Source: Rotaria macrura (lineage: Eukaryota; Rotifera; Eurotatoria; Philodinida; Philodinidae). From it: DNA of 64,000 nt. The notes under the pieces are model-generated. The model searched no databases, was not told the DNA's origin, and saw nothing but the letters and a program-made list of their open reading frames with translations. The DNA lies in assembly GCA_900239685.1 (NCBI GenBank), contig OENT01000086.1, forward strand, positions 62,001 to 126,000, in the 5' to 3' direction. The position numbers and the translations under genes were made by a program. Numbering within the stretch: position 1 is the stretch's first letter; each line of letters opens with the position of its first letter. Below, in pieces: positions 36,172-48,134 of this stretch.

Positions 36172-38494
36172 ATTCGATGGTAACAGTCGAAAATGTCCCC
36201 AGTTTTTCGTCCCCATGAAAAAATGTCCCTGAAATATTGTCACTCACAAAAATGTTCTCTGCAAAAATGTTCCCGGGAAAAATGTCCTACGGAAAAACAT
36301 CCATTAATGTAATGCTTTCGTTGATAACTTATTTTTTATTGTTCAACTGAATGTTATTGGCACAGTTGACGCCTTAAGAAAAGAAATATATCGTTGCTAT
36401 ATTCGTGATTTGTTGTAGAGGATTGGACCATGTCTATGAACAATTCAATAGGAACGATAGAACATTTCACATAACTATAACATTTGTTGTGCTAGCATGT
36501 ACTTCACTTGTCACAAAAGGACTATTTTTAATGGTATCAAAAAAGATTGACAACAATTCATGAAGTTCAATGTTCATCACAATCTCAGTCACCTGAACAT
36601 TCATATTTGGCACCAAGTGCTACTAAACCAAAAATTAGAAAAGCTCAGTCCAATAAAGGAAAACTTATGTTAACTGTTGATGGCTATAGTTTCCAACTAA
36701 AAAATTACATTAGAAAGAAGACAGTGAAATTTCGGCGATTTACGAACAGAAATTGTAATGTTATTTTGCATACAAATCATATGATGAATTCATACGTTTC
36801 TCTGCAACAGCATATGACCATTCGCATTTATCAGACCTTATGCTGAGGAAGAGTGCAAGATTTGAAAAGATAAATGAAGAAACGAGTTGCAGCTGAGTTA
36901 GTAGCAGTAAAAAATAGCCGAACAAGAAATGCACAAGGCAATGTTAACAGGAGAAGATCAGGCTATATCGCCTTGTACTAATTCTATTTATATTCCAGTA
37001 ATATTTTTATGTAATCTTGATATTTCAATCCTTATGTTTTCGTTTTCTCTCGGTCATGCATTAAAGCATCATCGACGAAAAGGGATTCCTTCACTTCCAA
37101 GATCATCTTCATTATTGATTCCAGATATATGCAAAAGAGATTACGAAAATATTTAACGATTTTTGCTGCATGACAGTGATGATTCGACATTGGCAGCCAA
37201 TGAATTAGGAAGTGTGCGATCGGCAGGAAGAATTTAAGTTTGGGTATCATATACTCAATTGAAAATTTGATGTGATAGTGAAAGTGTATACATGGACGTG
37301 ACATTTTCCACTTCTACGCCGAGCTTTGATCAAGTTTTTATTATTCAATCGATGTTACATGGTACATGTAAACAGTATATTAAGTAGTGAAATTATGTTT
37401 TATTCACTTAGTTCATGCCCTAGCTATTAAAATACAACTAGGTGTACCGGTAATCTATGAACTTCTTTTGGACCGCAAGGCTGCTACATATATCCATTTA
37501 TTTAATATTTTATTTGCTGCTGCAGAAGCGTTCAATAAAAAAATGGAACCTTTGATGAACATGACGGATTTCGAGCCTGCTCTAGAAAAAGCGATCAGAC
37601 TTGAGGTATATTTTTCCGAAATCATTCAGACCTATGCATTGAATAAATCATTATAATTTTTTTTATCTCAGCGAAAAAACGATATGAAAAGGTTGTTTTT
37701 TTTCATTTTACTCAAAGTATTTATAGATATGTACAATCAGTTGGCTTATCATCCGACTACTTGGATAATCTTATGTTTCACACAACGATTAGACAATTGA
37801 TGGCATTAGCTTTAGTTCCAAAAGAACTCATTCCAACATTATTCTCGAGTCTCGCTGAGGAATCGGATAATTTTGAACGTGAAGAATTACGTACTATTTT
37901 TATATATTTTGATGATTATTAGATGTGCAAAATACCGTTATGGAATGTTCAAAAGATATCTGATCGAACAAAGAACTATTGTGAAGGTATATGATAAAAA
38001 TATATTAATTTCATCTTGTAATTAAGTTTGACATATTTTGTAGGATATAATAATCGATTCACTATACGTTTAAATAAAAGGCATCCGAACATATGGATAT
38101 TTATAAATGCAATTCAAAAGGAAACACAAACTGTTCATCATCTAATTTTTCAAATCAATAGTAGTATGAAACCATGTACAAAAGATCCAAGTCTAGCATT
38201 TTCGAGTAACGTATGACAGAACTATACAAACAGTTCGATCAAAAAAAATTCAGCCCAAAATAATTAGTAACAGAACTTTCGTTTATTATTTCAAGTAGAG
38301 AATGATTTGGAATTTTATTTCTTGAACTTGTTTTGTACGATAACAAACAATAACGTCCTGTACTTAAGTTTATGGTTAACTATAACCCCTGTTTTAGAAA
38401 AAAAAATCTAGAATAAAGAAAGGACATTTTTGCGGAGAACATTTTTTCGAGGGACGTTTCTTACGGGGACATTTTTGACTGCATTCAATTCGAT
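36172..38494. mobile_element. Mutator-like (MULE) transposon with FLYWCH/MULE transposase remains
   Basis: The ends carry inverted CAGTCGAAAATGTCCCC and, inverted, CAGTCAAAAATGTCCCC, followed inward on each side by repeats of AAAAATGTCC. ATTCGAT stands just outside both ends (36172-36178 and 38488-38494), a plausible remnant of the 8-9-bp duplication of Mutator elements. The interior codes for a FLYWCH finger followed by a MULE transposase in the same orientation, broken by stops and frame changes. Confidence 0.8.
36547..38216 (+). pseudogene. FLYWCH-MULE transposase pseudogene
   Basis: Three main open pieces follow each other in domain order. 36547-36846 holds a FLYWCH-type finger (GKLMLTVDGYSFQLKN through RRFTNRNCNVILHTN), with the usual W-C replaced. 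37387-37656 holds the MULE catalytic core, including VPVIYELLLDRKAATYIHLF and MTDFEPALEKAI, whose D-x-E is a catalytic position. About 37672-37921, in another frame, holds VVFFHFTQSIYRYVQSVGLS, the C/F-H-x3-Q block of MULEs. 38028-38216 continues with NNRFTIRLNKRHPNIWIFIN. The stretch between the first two pieces retains only fragments. At least three disruptions make it inactive. Confidence 0.8.
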
Positions 38495-39426
38495 CATCAT
38501 ATCTTCAACCTAGAAGGCAGCGTTATTAACCACTTTGCCAAATTACCATGTGGAAACGTATCAATGCTATAATATTATATGAATTATGCTAAACTAAGGC
38601 CACAAGCATATCGTTTCTATTTCACTCTTTTTTCTGAAGACTTTTCAGAAGTGCTATGTATTTTTAAATTTTGAGCTGGGCTTTTTTGGTTGAGGAAAAC
38701 TACTTTAGAAATCTTTAGAAAAAAAAGATAATGTATCAAACATTTCAAGGCATTGTGGGTTCTCGATCTCGTAATTTATTTTTATTTTTTCGAAATGGCT
38801 TAATTGGATTTTCTTAATAAGTACAAGAGTTTTTTAAGCAAGCATCATTTTTAACTTATATATGAATGCAACGCTACTATTTACTATTGATTATCGTTCA
38901 CTTTGTTAAATAAATAAGTTTTCTTGATTGAAAAATACCATTCAAGCTTTACAGAATATTTTAGTATTGCATATTGGATTTCCTCAAGGAAAATTTACAA
39001 CTTGAAAAAAAAAACTCAGAAAAACTCGAGGAATTTACGTGAGATTAGTTTTAAAGGCCGGCAGCGAAAATTGCTATCAGTTTGGCCACGGAAAACGCGT
39101 TTATAGTTGCAAACGTGCAGTCTCAACCTCCCAACGATTCGCAGAACGGTTCTATCTACGGATATTGTATAATTTAATTAGCGAACTATGCATCAGTTTC
39201 CCAAGGTGGTCTATGAAAAATTTTGAGGATTCGAAATTTTAGTACGTAAGCTTGGACAACAAACTTTGATCACATCCCATCGTGTATAGGTTTATAGTAA
39301 AGTCGATTATGAATGAGAAGCATTATGGTTTCGTCAAAATAAAAAGTTATTTATAACATCATGAATGAAAAATACAACTAATTCAGTACTTCTCCAGATC
39401 AAAATATTATTTAGATTTTAAAAGAG
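38495..39426. other. Intergenic, no recognised feature
   Basis: AT-rich. Overlapping frames at 38924-39242 have no motif. Confidence 0.35.
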
Positions 39427-39621
39427 CATGCAAACAGGGATGGCCCGACCTGGGGTGGGTATCGGCGGTATGGCCCCGCCCCCTTCCCCTTCAATCATGA
39501 AACTTTTTCCTTTTTTCCTCAGCGAAACCGAACATTTTTGTTGCGTTCTGTTCGAACTTTTTTTAACACCCTTCCAATCCCTCCGAAATATTGACTGCTT
39601 CGGGGCACCCCTGGATACAAA
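39427..39621. mobile_element. Small hAT-type MITE
   Basis: The element 39435-39613 begins CAGGGATGGCCCGACC and ends GGGGCACCCCTG, whose reverse complement CAGGGGTGCCCC matches the start at most positions. The flanks CATGCAAA (39427-39434) and GATACAAA (39614-39621) agree at six of eight bases, fitting an aged 8-bp duplication. The end sequence is a typical hAT one. It has no coding capacity. Confidence 0.6.
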
Positions 39622-40984
39622 ATAAGCTATTGCTGGAATATACATTCAAGTGCTTGAGAAGACAACTCCTTTTTAGATTTTACACTTATAAAATCTTTAA
39701 TAAAGCACTGATAAGTGCTTGAAGTCAAAAATTTGACCACACCACAAAATATTTCCGGTCACAAGCACTGTCAGTCGCCTAGATTCAAGATGCCGGCAGT
39801 GTTTTTAAGCTAGTAGGCTGATAGACGCTGAAAAGTGCTTCGAAAATTATTTTCTAAGCTGAATTAAGCCACTTTCCACAGAAAGCTGCTTTTAGTAGCC
39901 TATCATATGCACGTTTAAGCACTTTTCAATGACTCTATATGATAAAGCGATTCGAAGCTGCTGAAAAATAACTTAAAATGAAAAATATTTTCACTTGGGA
40001 ATTTCAAGTTTGAACCGAATAAATGAAGTTATTTGAAAAATAAGAAAGCAAACAGATAATAGAGTGAAAAAGTTTTAATCGAATGAGCTGAACATAAAAC
40101 TTTCCATAGTTTTTTCTTTCTTAAAATAAATTAACAAGAATGGCTCTTCCATCATGCATCATCTGTTATATAGCTACTTTAATCTTTCTTTCTATAGGCT
40201 GTATTTGTTCATTCCGATGAGACTTCATTTCATTCTCTGTTTTTACCAAGATTTGAGTTTTTTGTTAGCGTTGTCGTTGTTGAAGCACTTCTCTCAGATA
40301 AAGTTCAATATCGAGAACAACAGTGTGTGAATTGGCAGGATCCAATGTAGACGATGAGTAAACTTCTGTTCATGAAATGCTTCGGTTTATTATACGATGA
40401 AAATTGTCGTATATGTGTGCCTAGATTATTCATGTTCACTACTTTGAAAATTGACCTATCGCTATAGGGCTATATGTCAGTTTGGGCATGAATTATATCT
40501 TATTAATTTAAAAACGAAGGAATCATGCGCTGAAAATAGATGAAAAGATAAGAAAAGTGATCTATGCTCTCGAACGCATTACCTTCTTGTCAAATGACGT
40601 CTCTATTACCTTCTTTAGTTCATTTGGAAAGTCGTTGATCTGCTAGCACGACTATGTCTGATCTAAAATAGATGAAGAGGATTCTGTAAGTTGAATAAAG
40701 TACAACGAAATGCGTAAGATTTCAAGTATTATCTTTTTATATAATGAAGTATTGTAATCAAGATCATAGTAGAGAGGAAAGTTCGAAAAAATGAATGTTA
40801 TTCTGTGCCAGCTGTTACATCAATGAAAAGAAACATGAAATCTATGCTAAAAAATATTAAAAATTTATACAATAGTATATGTAAGCTTTCTGAAAATATT
40901 TGCATGATTTACAGTCATTTGCATTTGATAAAGATAAATTGAATATAATGTGCTGGATCCATTAATAAAACAAAACAACATTGA
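39622..40984. other. Intergenic, downstream of the GPCR gene
   Basis: The first ~400 bp contain repeated words around AAGTGCTT/AAGCACTTTTCA in both orientations, suggesting a decayed repeat with ends I cannot fix. The rest is AT-rich, including the probable 3' untranslated region of the minus-strand receptor gene. Confidence 0.35.
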
Positions 40985-42013
40985 TCAGAGAGCAACAGCT
41001 ATAGTTTTTAGCTGTAGACCACCTCCTTGACGCATCAATGAGAGTGTTGTTGGACCAACCGCTCGTCTTTGCTGTCGATAATATGAAAATATCATTTTAA
41101 CATTTTTTGTAAGCTCAGGCATGACTCCAATGCATACAAACGGTAAGAAAAGATTTCCATAATGTGCAAAAAATTCTGCATACAACATGAAATCTGCACC
41201 AACATTTTCAGGCAAACCACAGAGATATATGAATTCCAATATCATCTTTGGAATATATAGGATGAGATACAGAATTGAAATCGATAATACTTGAATCGTC
41301 ATCTTTCTATGATTGCGCCAACGAATAGCTCGACGCATTCGACGTTTTTGATAGATCATACGTAGAAGCAGAGTAATACTGCAAAAAATAATGATAATTG
41401 TTGGTATGATGTCATTCACTATAACATCCCACATGGCTAATGATGCATTCTCATAGTAACAAAGAGGTTTACCACATAAGGATTCAGAATAGTCGAAAGT
41501 ATTTTCACATGGTGGAAAAATAATGATAACAATATTGTAACAAATGCAGTAGAGGGATATTATGACTATTGGTGAGAAATGAAAGATAATCGATTTGCAT
41601 TTGTTTGACATTACGTGATCATGAAAAATGAGAATATGTCGTTCAATGGTTGCCCAAGCGAATAAAATTGTAGTTGTGATGTATAAAGCCTCGTCAATAA
41701 ATGCCCATATGATGCAAAAGAATTGATTTTGTGGCCAAACATATCCCAAACGATAGTAATTAAGAAGCCATGGAATACTCGTTAGTTGAACAATAAGATT
41801 GATGAATAAAATAACAGTAACAACATGATTATGCAACGCGGCCCGAAACTTTCGATGTCGAATAAAATGAAACAAAATAAATAGATTGCACATGATTGAT
41901 GGAATGTAAATCGGTAGGAGAATCCAAAAACGGATCGTATAAGGAATGCTGATATCAGATGGCATTTGTCCTGGTGCTTGTTGATGAAAAATCATCTGTC
42001 TGTTTGACATCAT
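40985..42013 (-). CDS. Rhodopsin-like (class A) G-protein-coupled receptor, bdelloid type
   Basis: A single-exon coding sequence of 342 residues with seven hydrophobic segments (roughly 27-50, 63-86, 100-121, 145-167, 195-219, 240-264 and 279-297). It is a cell-surface receptor of unknown ligand. C100 at the start of TM3 and C180/C185 in the second outer loop can form the usual disulfide. The DRY position reads ERH (124-126). TM7 has no NPxxY motif and instead reads GNLFLPFVCIGVMPEL. In TM6, LYIPKMILEFIYLCG is well preserved. Sequences of this style are abundant in bdelloid genomes (recall, not a search). Just upstream, CTTCTTCTTCTTCTTTCAG ends 18 bases before the ATG, a strong splice acceptor that implies a 5' UTR intron or spliced-leader addition. 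No internal stops; likely functional. Confidence 0.88.
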   Translation of the reverse strand: MMSNRQMIFHQQAPGQMPSDISIPYTIRFWILLPIYIPSIMCNLFILFHFIRHRKFRAALHNHVVTVILFINLIVQLTSIPWLLNYYRLGYVWPQNQFFCIIWAFIDEALYITTTILFAWATIERHILIFHDHVMSNKCKSIIFHFSPIVIISLYCICYNIVIIIFPPCENTFDYSESLCGKPLCYYENASLAMWDVIVNDIIPTIIIIFCSITLLLRMIYQKRRMRRAIRWRNHRKMTIQVLSISILYLILYIPKMILEFIYLCGLPENVGADFMLYAEFFAHYGNLFLPFVCIGVMPELTKNVKMIFSYYRQQRRAVGPTTLSLMRQGGGLQLKTIAVAL

Positions 42014-42032
42014 TTTATTTGAGTTTTAAATC
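42014..42032 (-). promoter_or_regulatory. 5' UTR segment at a splice acceptor of the GPCR gene
   Basis: Reading on the minus strand, a run of CTT repeats ends in TTTCAG at 42032, leaving an 18-base leader before the ATG. Bdelloids are known to trans-splice a short leader onto mRNAs. Such a site directly ahead of a start codon fits either that or an ordinary 5' UTR intron. Confidence 0.5.
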
Positions 42033-42496
42033 TGAAAGAAGAAGAAGAAGAAAACGATACCAAATTGTCATATCAAATCTAAATGAGAAAAGATAAACTA
42101 TGAAAATGATCCTTCTATTCTCCGGCTACCTCTGTTTAGCCGTTAGTTTCCTAAGAAATAAAGTATCATATAAAATATCCTAAAGCGTACGTTTGAGTAT
42201 ATGCATGAATGAGTATTTAAAAAATAAAACGTTAATAAACACTGAGTAAACAAAATAAAAATTCTGCTAGGCAAATAAAGATTGCTTGAAAGAATAGTAT
42301 TGCCTTCGTTGCTTTTATTCCCACTTTTAGCCACATATCTACGAAATATTGAAGTCGTTTGGACAGCCCAATGCAGATATAAAGTAGAAATAAAGCGTTT
42401 AAACACTGGAAATAGATCCATGATCGTGAGCCATTCATGATCATTAGGAAAATATTGTTATTCGTGTAAAATCTTGGCTTTTGAAGATAAGAAATC

Positions 42497-44704
42497 AAGA
42501 AAAATTTTAAGCAGGCGTTAAAGCGCATTGTTATTAACTTTTGAAATGAAAACGCGTTTTGGCACTAGAAACTGGAGTGTTGTTTTTTTGCAGTTTTCAC
42601 TCTTTGTATAATGGGAAAATGTCGTCTCATATTAGGACACCATCGGCAGATGAAAAATATCAATGCATGAAAACTTATGTCATGGCTTGAGGTGGAATAA
42701 AAATAGAATAGAATTGCAACATTCTGTTTTCAAACAACTTGAATAAATGACTTAATCAGCAGTGCAATAATGAAACCTATTCATGAACGACAATATTTTA
42801 TATTTTTATGTCTTAATCTCTAATTATCGTCCTCGGAGTTTATTATCATTACTTTCATCAATTGTTTAAGATAAATGAAGTCTAAATCTTATGTCTATAA
42901 TGAAAACAATGAGCTAACATCAACACTCTTGAATTTCATCGAATTATTATTGAATCTCAACCAATAGTATGCATAGATTGAGAATGTTTTTTGCCAAGTG
43001 AATCTACAAGAAGTGAAATACTGTGTAAATAAGTATGAAAATGTTTTAAATTTTATCGCAAACAAAGCGAAAATAGTGACACATCGTATCCTGTTGCTAT
43101 TCATGAAGCTTTTTATTGCTTTAGAAACATAGTATCAAACGAGAAGCAAAAAGATTTTCTGAAAAAGTCCTTGAAGACTAAGATTTAATGTTACCATGCA
43201 CCACGTAGGCTAGAAAATAATTAAACGAATATATCCATATATTTACTATTTATTAGAAGAAGTTTGGCGGTGTTTTAACCATAGAACTTAAATGAGTAGG
43301 ATTCTCATGTCTTCTCTAGCTTTATTATACCTGTAAAAACTTCGAGAAGTATGAAACCATTGAAACATGACACTTTTGTTGTTATGATGCATCAAGCCAG
43401 AAAGTGTCGTTATTTTATTTCTATACATAACAAACCGAAATTCCTTTAACATTGATCTATGTCATTTTTTGTAATTAAACATATGTTATCATTACCAAAA
43501 ATATTCAATGAATTGGTAAATCGTTTTCTTGATTTTTGTAAACATGAATCATATCGACAGTAAAGAATCTTAAGTTACAATTAATTATTTCAGTTTAGTA
43601 CAGAATATGTGAACATTGATCGAAGAAGAGTTATGATAAACGAATGCAGTAGTTCTCAGAGTAGTATTCTATGTGTTGAATGTCATTTTTCATCTGTAAC
43701 ACTGCACAATTTACAATGATGAAAAATGTTTCTAAGGCATTTAATACAAATGGAAAGCTCTGTAAAGAGCAAACACTGGAAATTAAAGACACTCCTTACC
43801 TTCAGTTCTGTTTTCTGAGATCTAAAAATTGGATGAGACAGAAAACTTCGAGCTTTCATCTATACTGACTGTCATCTTCGAAAATATACATGAGCAAGTA
43901 TAGAATACTTACATTAATGATTAAAAAAAATGAAATATCATCCGTATAATCCTCTTCACCAATCCAACGGCAATGTTAATGAAAAAAATGAAACATTTTT
44001 CCTTGGGAAATGCCTTGCTACTACGTCTTAAATAAAATCGAACTATGCTCGTGGCAGTTTTTGAGCATGTATTTTTCTCCACAAAAGTTTTCATGAAACT
44101 CTTTCTCCATGGTTATATCCATAATTTCTATTTCTCTCCGTCGTTTCTCTCAAGCACTTGTACCAAGCTCCCGAATCTATCCAATATGAGAAAGAAAAGA
44201 TTCTAACTTTTACCATGGGTGTGAATGTGGTTTTACAATGATGTCACACACCCTCTCTTCTCATTCCCAACGTAAAGTACATTCACAAGTTCTTGAAATG
44301 CTAATGATTGCATAACGGTACGAATTGGAACAGCTTACACGAAAATAACACATAGTGGAAAGATGAAAAGAAACAAGGCATCGGCAAGTCGTAGAAAGCA
44401 AAATCAAGGAAAAGAAAATAATGTATCAAGGAATGAATAAAAAGATGGATGAAAATCACATGAATCTGCGGTAGGAGTAGCCAAAAATTTGTAAAAAAAT
44501 GCATTTAAATATTCAAATCGGAACAACCATAGTGAGTTATTCGTGCTTATTAGAAAAAAAGCAGTTAATCACGCAAAATTTCGACTTTTCCAGCTTCAAA
44601 AATTGCAAAAAAAGAACACTCCAGCTTTTAGTGTCGAAACGTGCTTTTATTCCAAAAGTCAGTAACAATATGTTTTAACGCTCCGCCTTAATATTTTTCT
44701 TCGC
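42497..44704. mobile_element. Long-TIR element of about 2.2 kb
   Basis: The arms 42497-42597 and 44598-44704 are inverted copies of each other with moderate divergence. Both carry GCGTTAAA, AACTGGAGTGTT or AGCTGGAGTGTT, and a TTTTTTTGCA run when read inward. The 2 kb interior shows no recognisable transposase; frames at 42895-43104, 43680-43868 and 44301-44504 have no motif. I found no clear target duplication because similarity fades gradually at the outer ends. It is either a non-autonomous DNA transposon or an old inverted duplication. Confidence 0.55.
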
Positions 44705-47700
44705 TTTCTCTCGCTAACAAGCAAAATTTTACATGAACAACAATATTTCCCTAATGATCAAGAATGATTCACAATAATGGATCTATTTCAAGCGTTTAGA
44801 CACATTATTTTGGCAGATATTTGTCTGCTTGGGTAGAAGAATCAAAAGATTATCTGCATTTTTGTTTGTCGTTGCGACAAGAAGTCATCAATCAGATGGA
44901 TTCCAATGATCGATGTAGGTACCTTGTAAATGATGTACGTATACTTAAAACACAATACTGACAACTGCCTCACATAGTAGTGCATTAAATCTAAAATTCA
45001 ATCGATATTTATCCCCGAATGTTAATGGTTTGGACTAAGTTCATCGATGTGAATTTTGCCTAGTTAAGACATAATAAATGACGCTAGAACCATATTCAAG
45101 TAAAATTCGCCCCTAATGTACTTAGGAGCTTATTTCAAGTATTCTGTGTAGGTCCCAAGTGCAAATCGACAAACTCTATCCAGGTTTAGGCTGCGGTTCC
45201 CGATAAATTAAAACATTATTTTCGGCTGACGAATGACGCTACGAAAAGTCTGAAAACTATAAACATACTTTGAGCTGTCCGGAATGGAAGCATACCATTG
45301 GATTGAGTTTGTCGAGTTGTATTCAGGACAGATATGGAACGCGCTTGGTACAGGTTTCGGTACAAATATGGATGAATTTTACTTGAATGCGATACTATAA
45401 ACACACGTATGTTTAGTTTTGACTCTCAGGATTATAGTGATCACTTGATGTGCCTTAGATTCGAAACCGGAGAAATCGTTGGAATTTGGATTTGTAATTT
45501 ATATTTAAATTAGACATGACTCGCTTTGTTAAGTGTTGTTGCATTTGAAACCAAATTACAAAATCAAATTCAAAGGCAAGTTTCCATGGGACCCGAAATT
45601 TTCTACACTAAATCCTAAAGCCTTGAATTGGTTGTAAACCTAGTCCGACCAAAAGACGTGAAAAACAGTCAGATGCTGGATGTGAAATGAATGATGCTGA
45701 TATTGTACATAATATAGATATACATCAATACGAGAGAAATAGGACATCAATAATTCACTTGAATATACTGAGTGCGATTTCACCATAGAAGATTTCAAAA
45801 TACGAGATCGAATTAATGGCAACGCATGACCCTCATAAACTGTTTCTTATGAAGTACGAATATATCAGAGGCTATATACGAATCAAATTTTTACAAATTC
45901 ATTCGAATGGAACTGAAAACAATAAAATCCTGTTTGATTCGGTTTCCGGCATGTATCTTTTAAAATTGCATCTGATTTAAACTAAAAAAGTACTTGGGTA
46001 TATTCCTGAATAAGAATCGATATCAGCTATCTAGTTATTCTATTTTTATCTTGCTAGATATCGGGAAATATCGAAAGACTTTTAATTGTATTTTATCTTG
46101 TATTTTTAAAATAATTGTATTACTTGGGCTCAAAAAATCATGTTGATAGCTACATTAATGCATCTATTTCCTACAAATTGAGCAGTCAAATTATTTTTCA
46201 AAAAAATATAATCTTTGTAATATTACTTAAGAGATCTTAGTTTGAAATAACTCATCCAATATGTGATGTTAAATTCCTATTCTCAGGAAATTCAAATAAA
46301 ATGACTATAAGAAAAATTTCCGGGAAACTTAATTAAATGGTTATGAAAATAGTAACATTGTAGTTCCCGTATTACAAAAAGAAGATAAAATGATTTGAAG
46401 GGTACAGATTCAGAGTAGGTTTGGTTTGGTTTGGTTGGGATGGGTGCGATCGAGCGCAGGGAAAGGCGAAAGGACTCACCTAAACATACAACGCATTTGG
46501 CCAAGTCCGTGGTACAGTAAATGCTAGAAGTAGCTCTCGATAGACCGACATTTTTTCGTATACAGTAGAAGTTATAATGTGTTTGCACACTCAATGTTTC
46601 TGATTGAGTGTGAAGATCAAAAAATATTTTGTTCTTCTGGGATTGGTTTAGAGTATTTTTTTTTGGTTTGATGATGATTTGATATATCCGTAGGATAATG
46701 ATCGAGCCACTTTATTTTTCCGACGTACAGCTCCTATGTCAAACATATCTTTTTATTTATTTCGATGTCTACATGTTTCTGCTTCTATCTCTGAATATCT
46801 ACTTATATCTTTGGTATCTGGAAAATCTCGTACAACTCATGCATTCCCAGATCTCCTATACCGCGTATTCCATACGCAACGTATGTCTCCACTACCCCTT
46901 ATATCTCCAATAGCTATGACATCTACTATATCTTGCCCACCAGTATTTATTCAGTTACGACGGAAGCTCTAATGAAACATCACATCTAACTAGGTTACCG
47001 GGATTATCAACTAAACCTTTATACTTTATATATGAACTATTCAAATTATTTTCTAAAGAAACATCGATGATATGTAATTACTTGTACCATCGATATCGTC
47101 CTTTTTATCAAGCGTTGCAGACAGTCACACAAACGGACGCAGGTTAATTTTATCTCTAGGCCTAGCCTTTCAGCTGTGGGACTATTAACATATTGATAGA
47201 TATTTTCACTTGAGTTGTTTTAATCCAATCCAACCCGAACTGAAGCTTTATATACTTCTCATATCCAAATGCGTGCCTGAATTTGATAAGAGTATAATAG
47301 AGATCTGTTGTTCATAAAGATTTTTTTAAAGAAGTATCAGAACAATTATATATATCACAGTATAAAATATCCCTTTATACATTAAATTTATGCCTGGGAG
47401 TTTTCACGGTACTTTTTTTTGCAATCTCCTGCAATTAAGAAGTAGCCAATTTTGAATTTTCTGGAAAGCGGAATTTATCATGCCCATCGGAAGTTTCATT
47501 TTTTATTTTTAGTAGCTTTCAGTTTAGAACTAACTATCGAATCAATTCAGACAGTGTCAACGTTAGAAGAAATCACCCAAGAGTTTTGTGAGCTGCAGTG
47601 GAAAACATAGAAGTACTGCAATGTTTTCATTACTGCAGTTTTGAGCTAGACTCTTTCAAAATCCTGATGACCTTTCTGAGAATGTCGATAGTTTTTTATA

Positions 47701-48134
47701 GTTGTTTGATCATTCATTTTGCTAAGCATAAATTTATCTTATATCTGCGTGTAAAATATTCACTGATATTACTTTCTTTTATTGTGTTGAACTAAATATC
47801 TTTGAAGCCGAGATCGAATTCAGAGGCTTAGAGTCAGCGCGCACCTATTCTCATTCGGTGAGTTTTTATTGAAGTATTCTTTATCTAAGATAAAATAATT
47901 GCCTAATAAAAAAATAGGAGCGTCATTTCATTTTCAAGGTCATCCACGAGATGTTTGTTAGTTCTAAATAGAAAATATTTATTTCTTTTATTTTATAGAC
48001 AGCAAAACATTTCATTCTAATACAGAATCACTATTTCTATGTAGCGTTTTTTTTTTGTTCAAAACATGTTGAAAAGAAAAAAGAAATCTAGAATGAAATG
48101 ATTTTTTTGTGTCACGTTGATCATTTGTTTTTCT
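44705..48134. other. Intergenic, downstream of the NACHT gene
   Basis: No gene recognised. 46292-46594 and 46698-46972 are open but without family motifs. A less AT-rich patch at 46415-46520 with GGTTTGGTTTGGTTGGGATGGG is unexplained. Confidence 0.35.

Noticed and set aside
46292-46972. Open frames on both strands as genes
   Set aside because: No motifs, no splice structure and composition close to background. Left as unexplained sequence.
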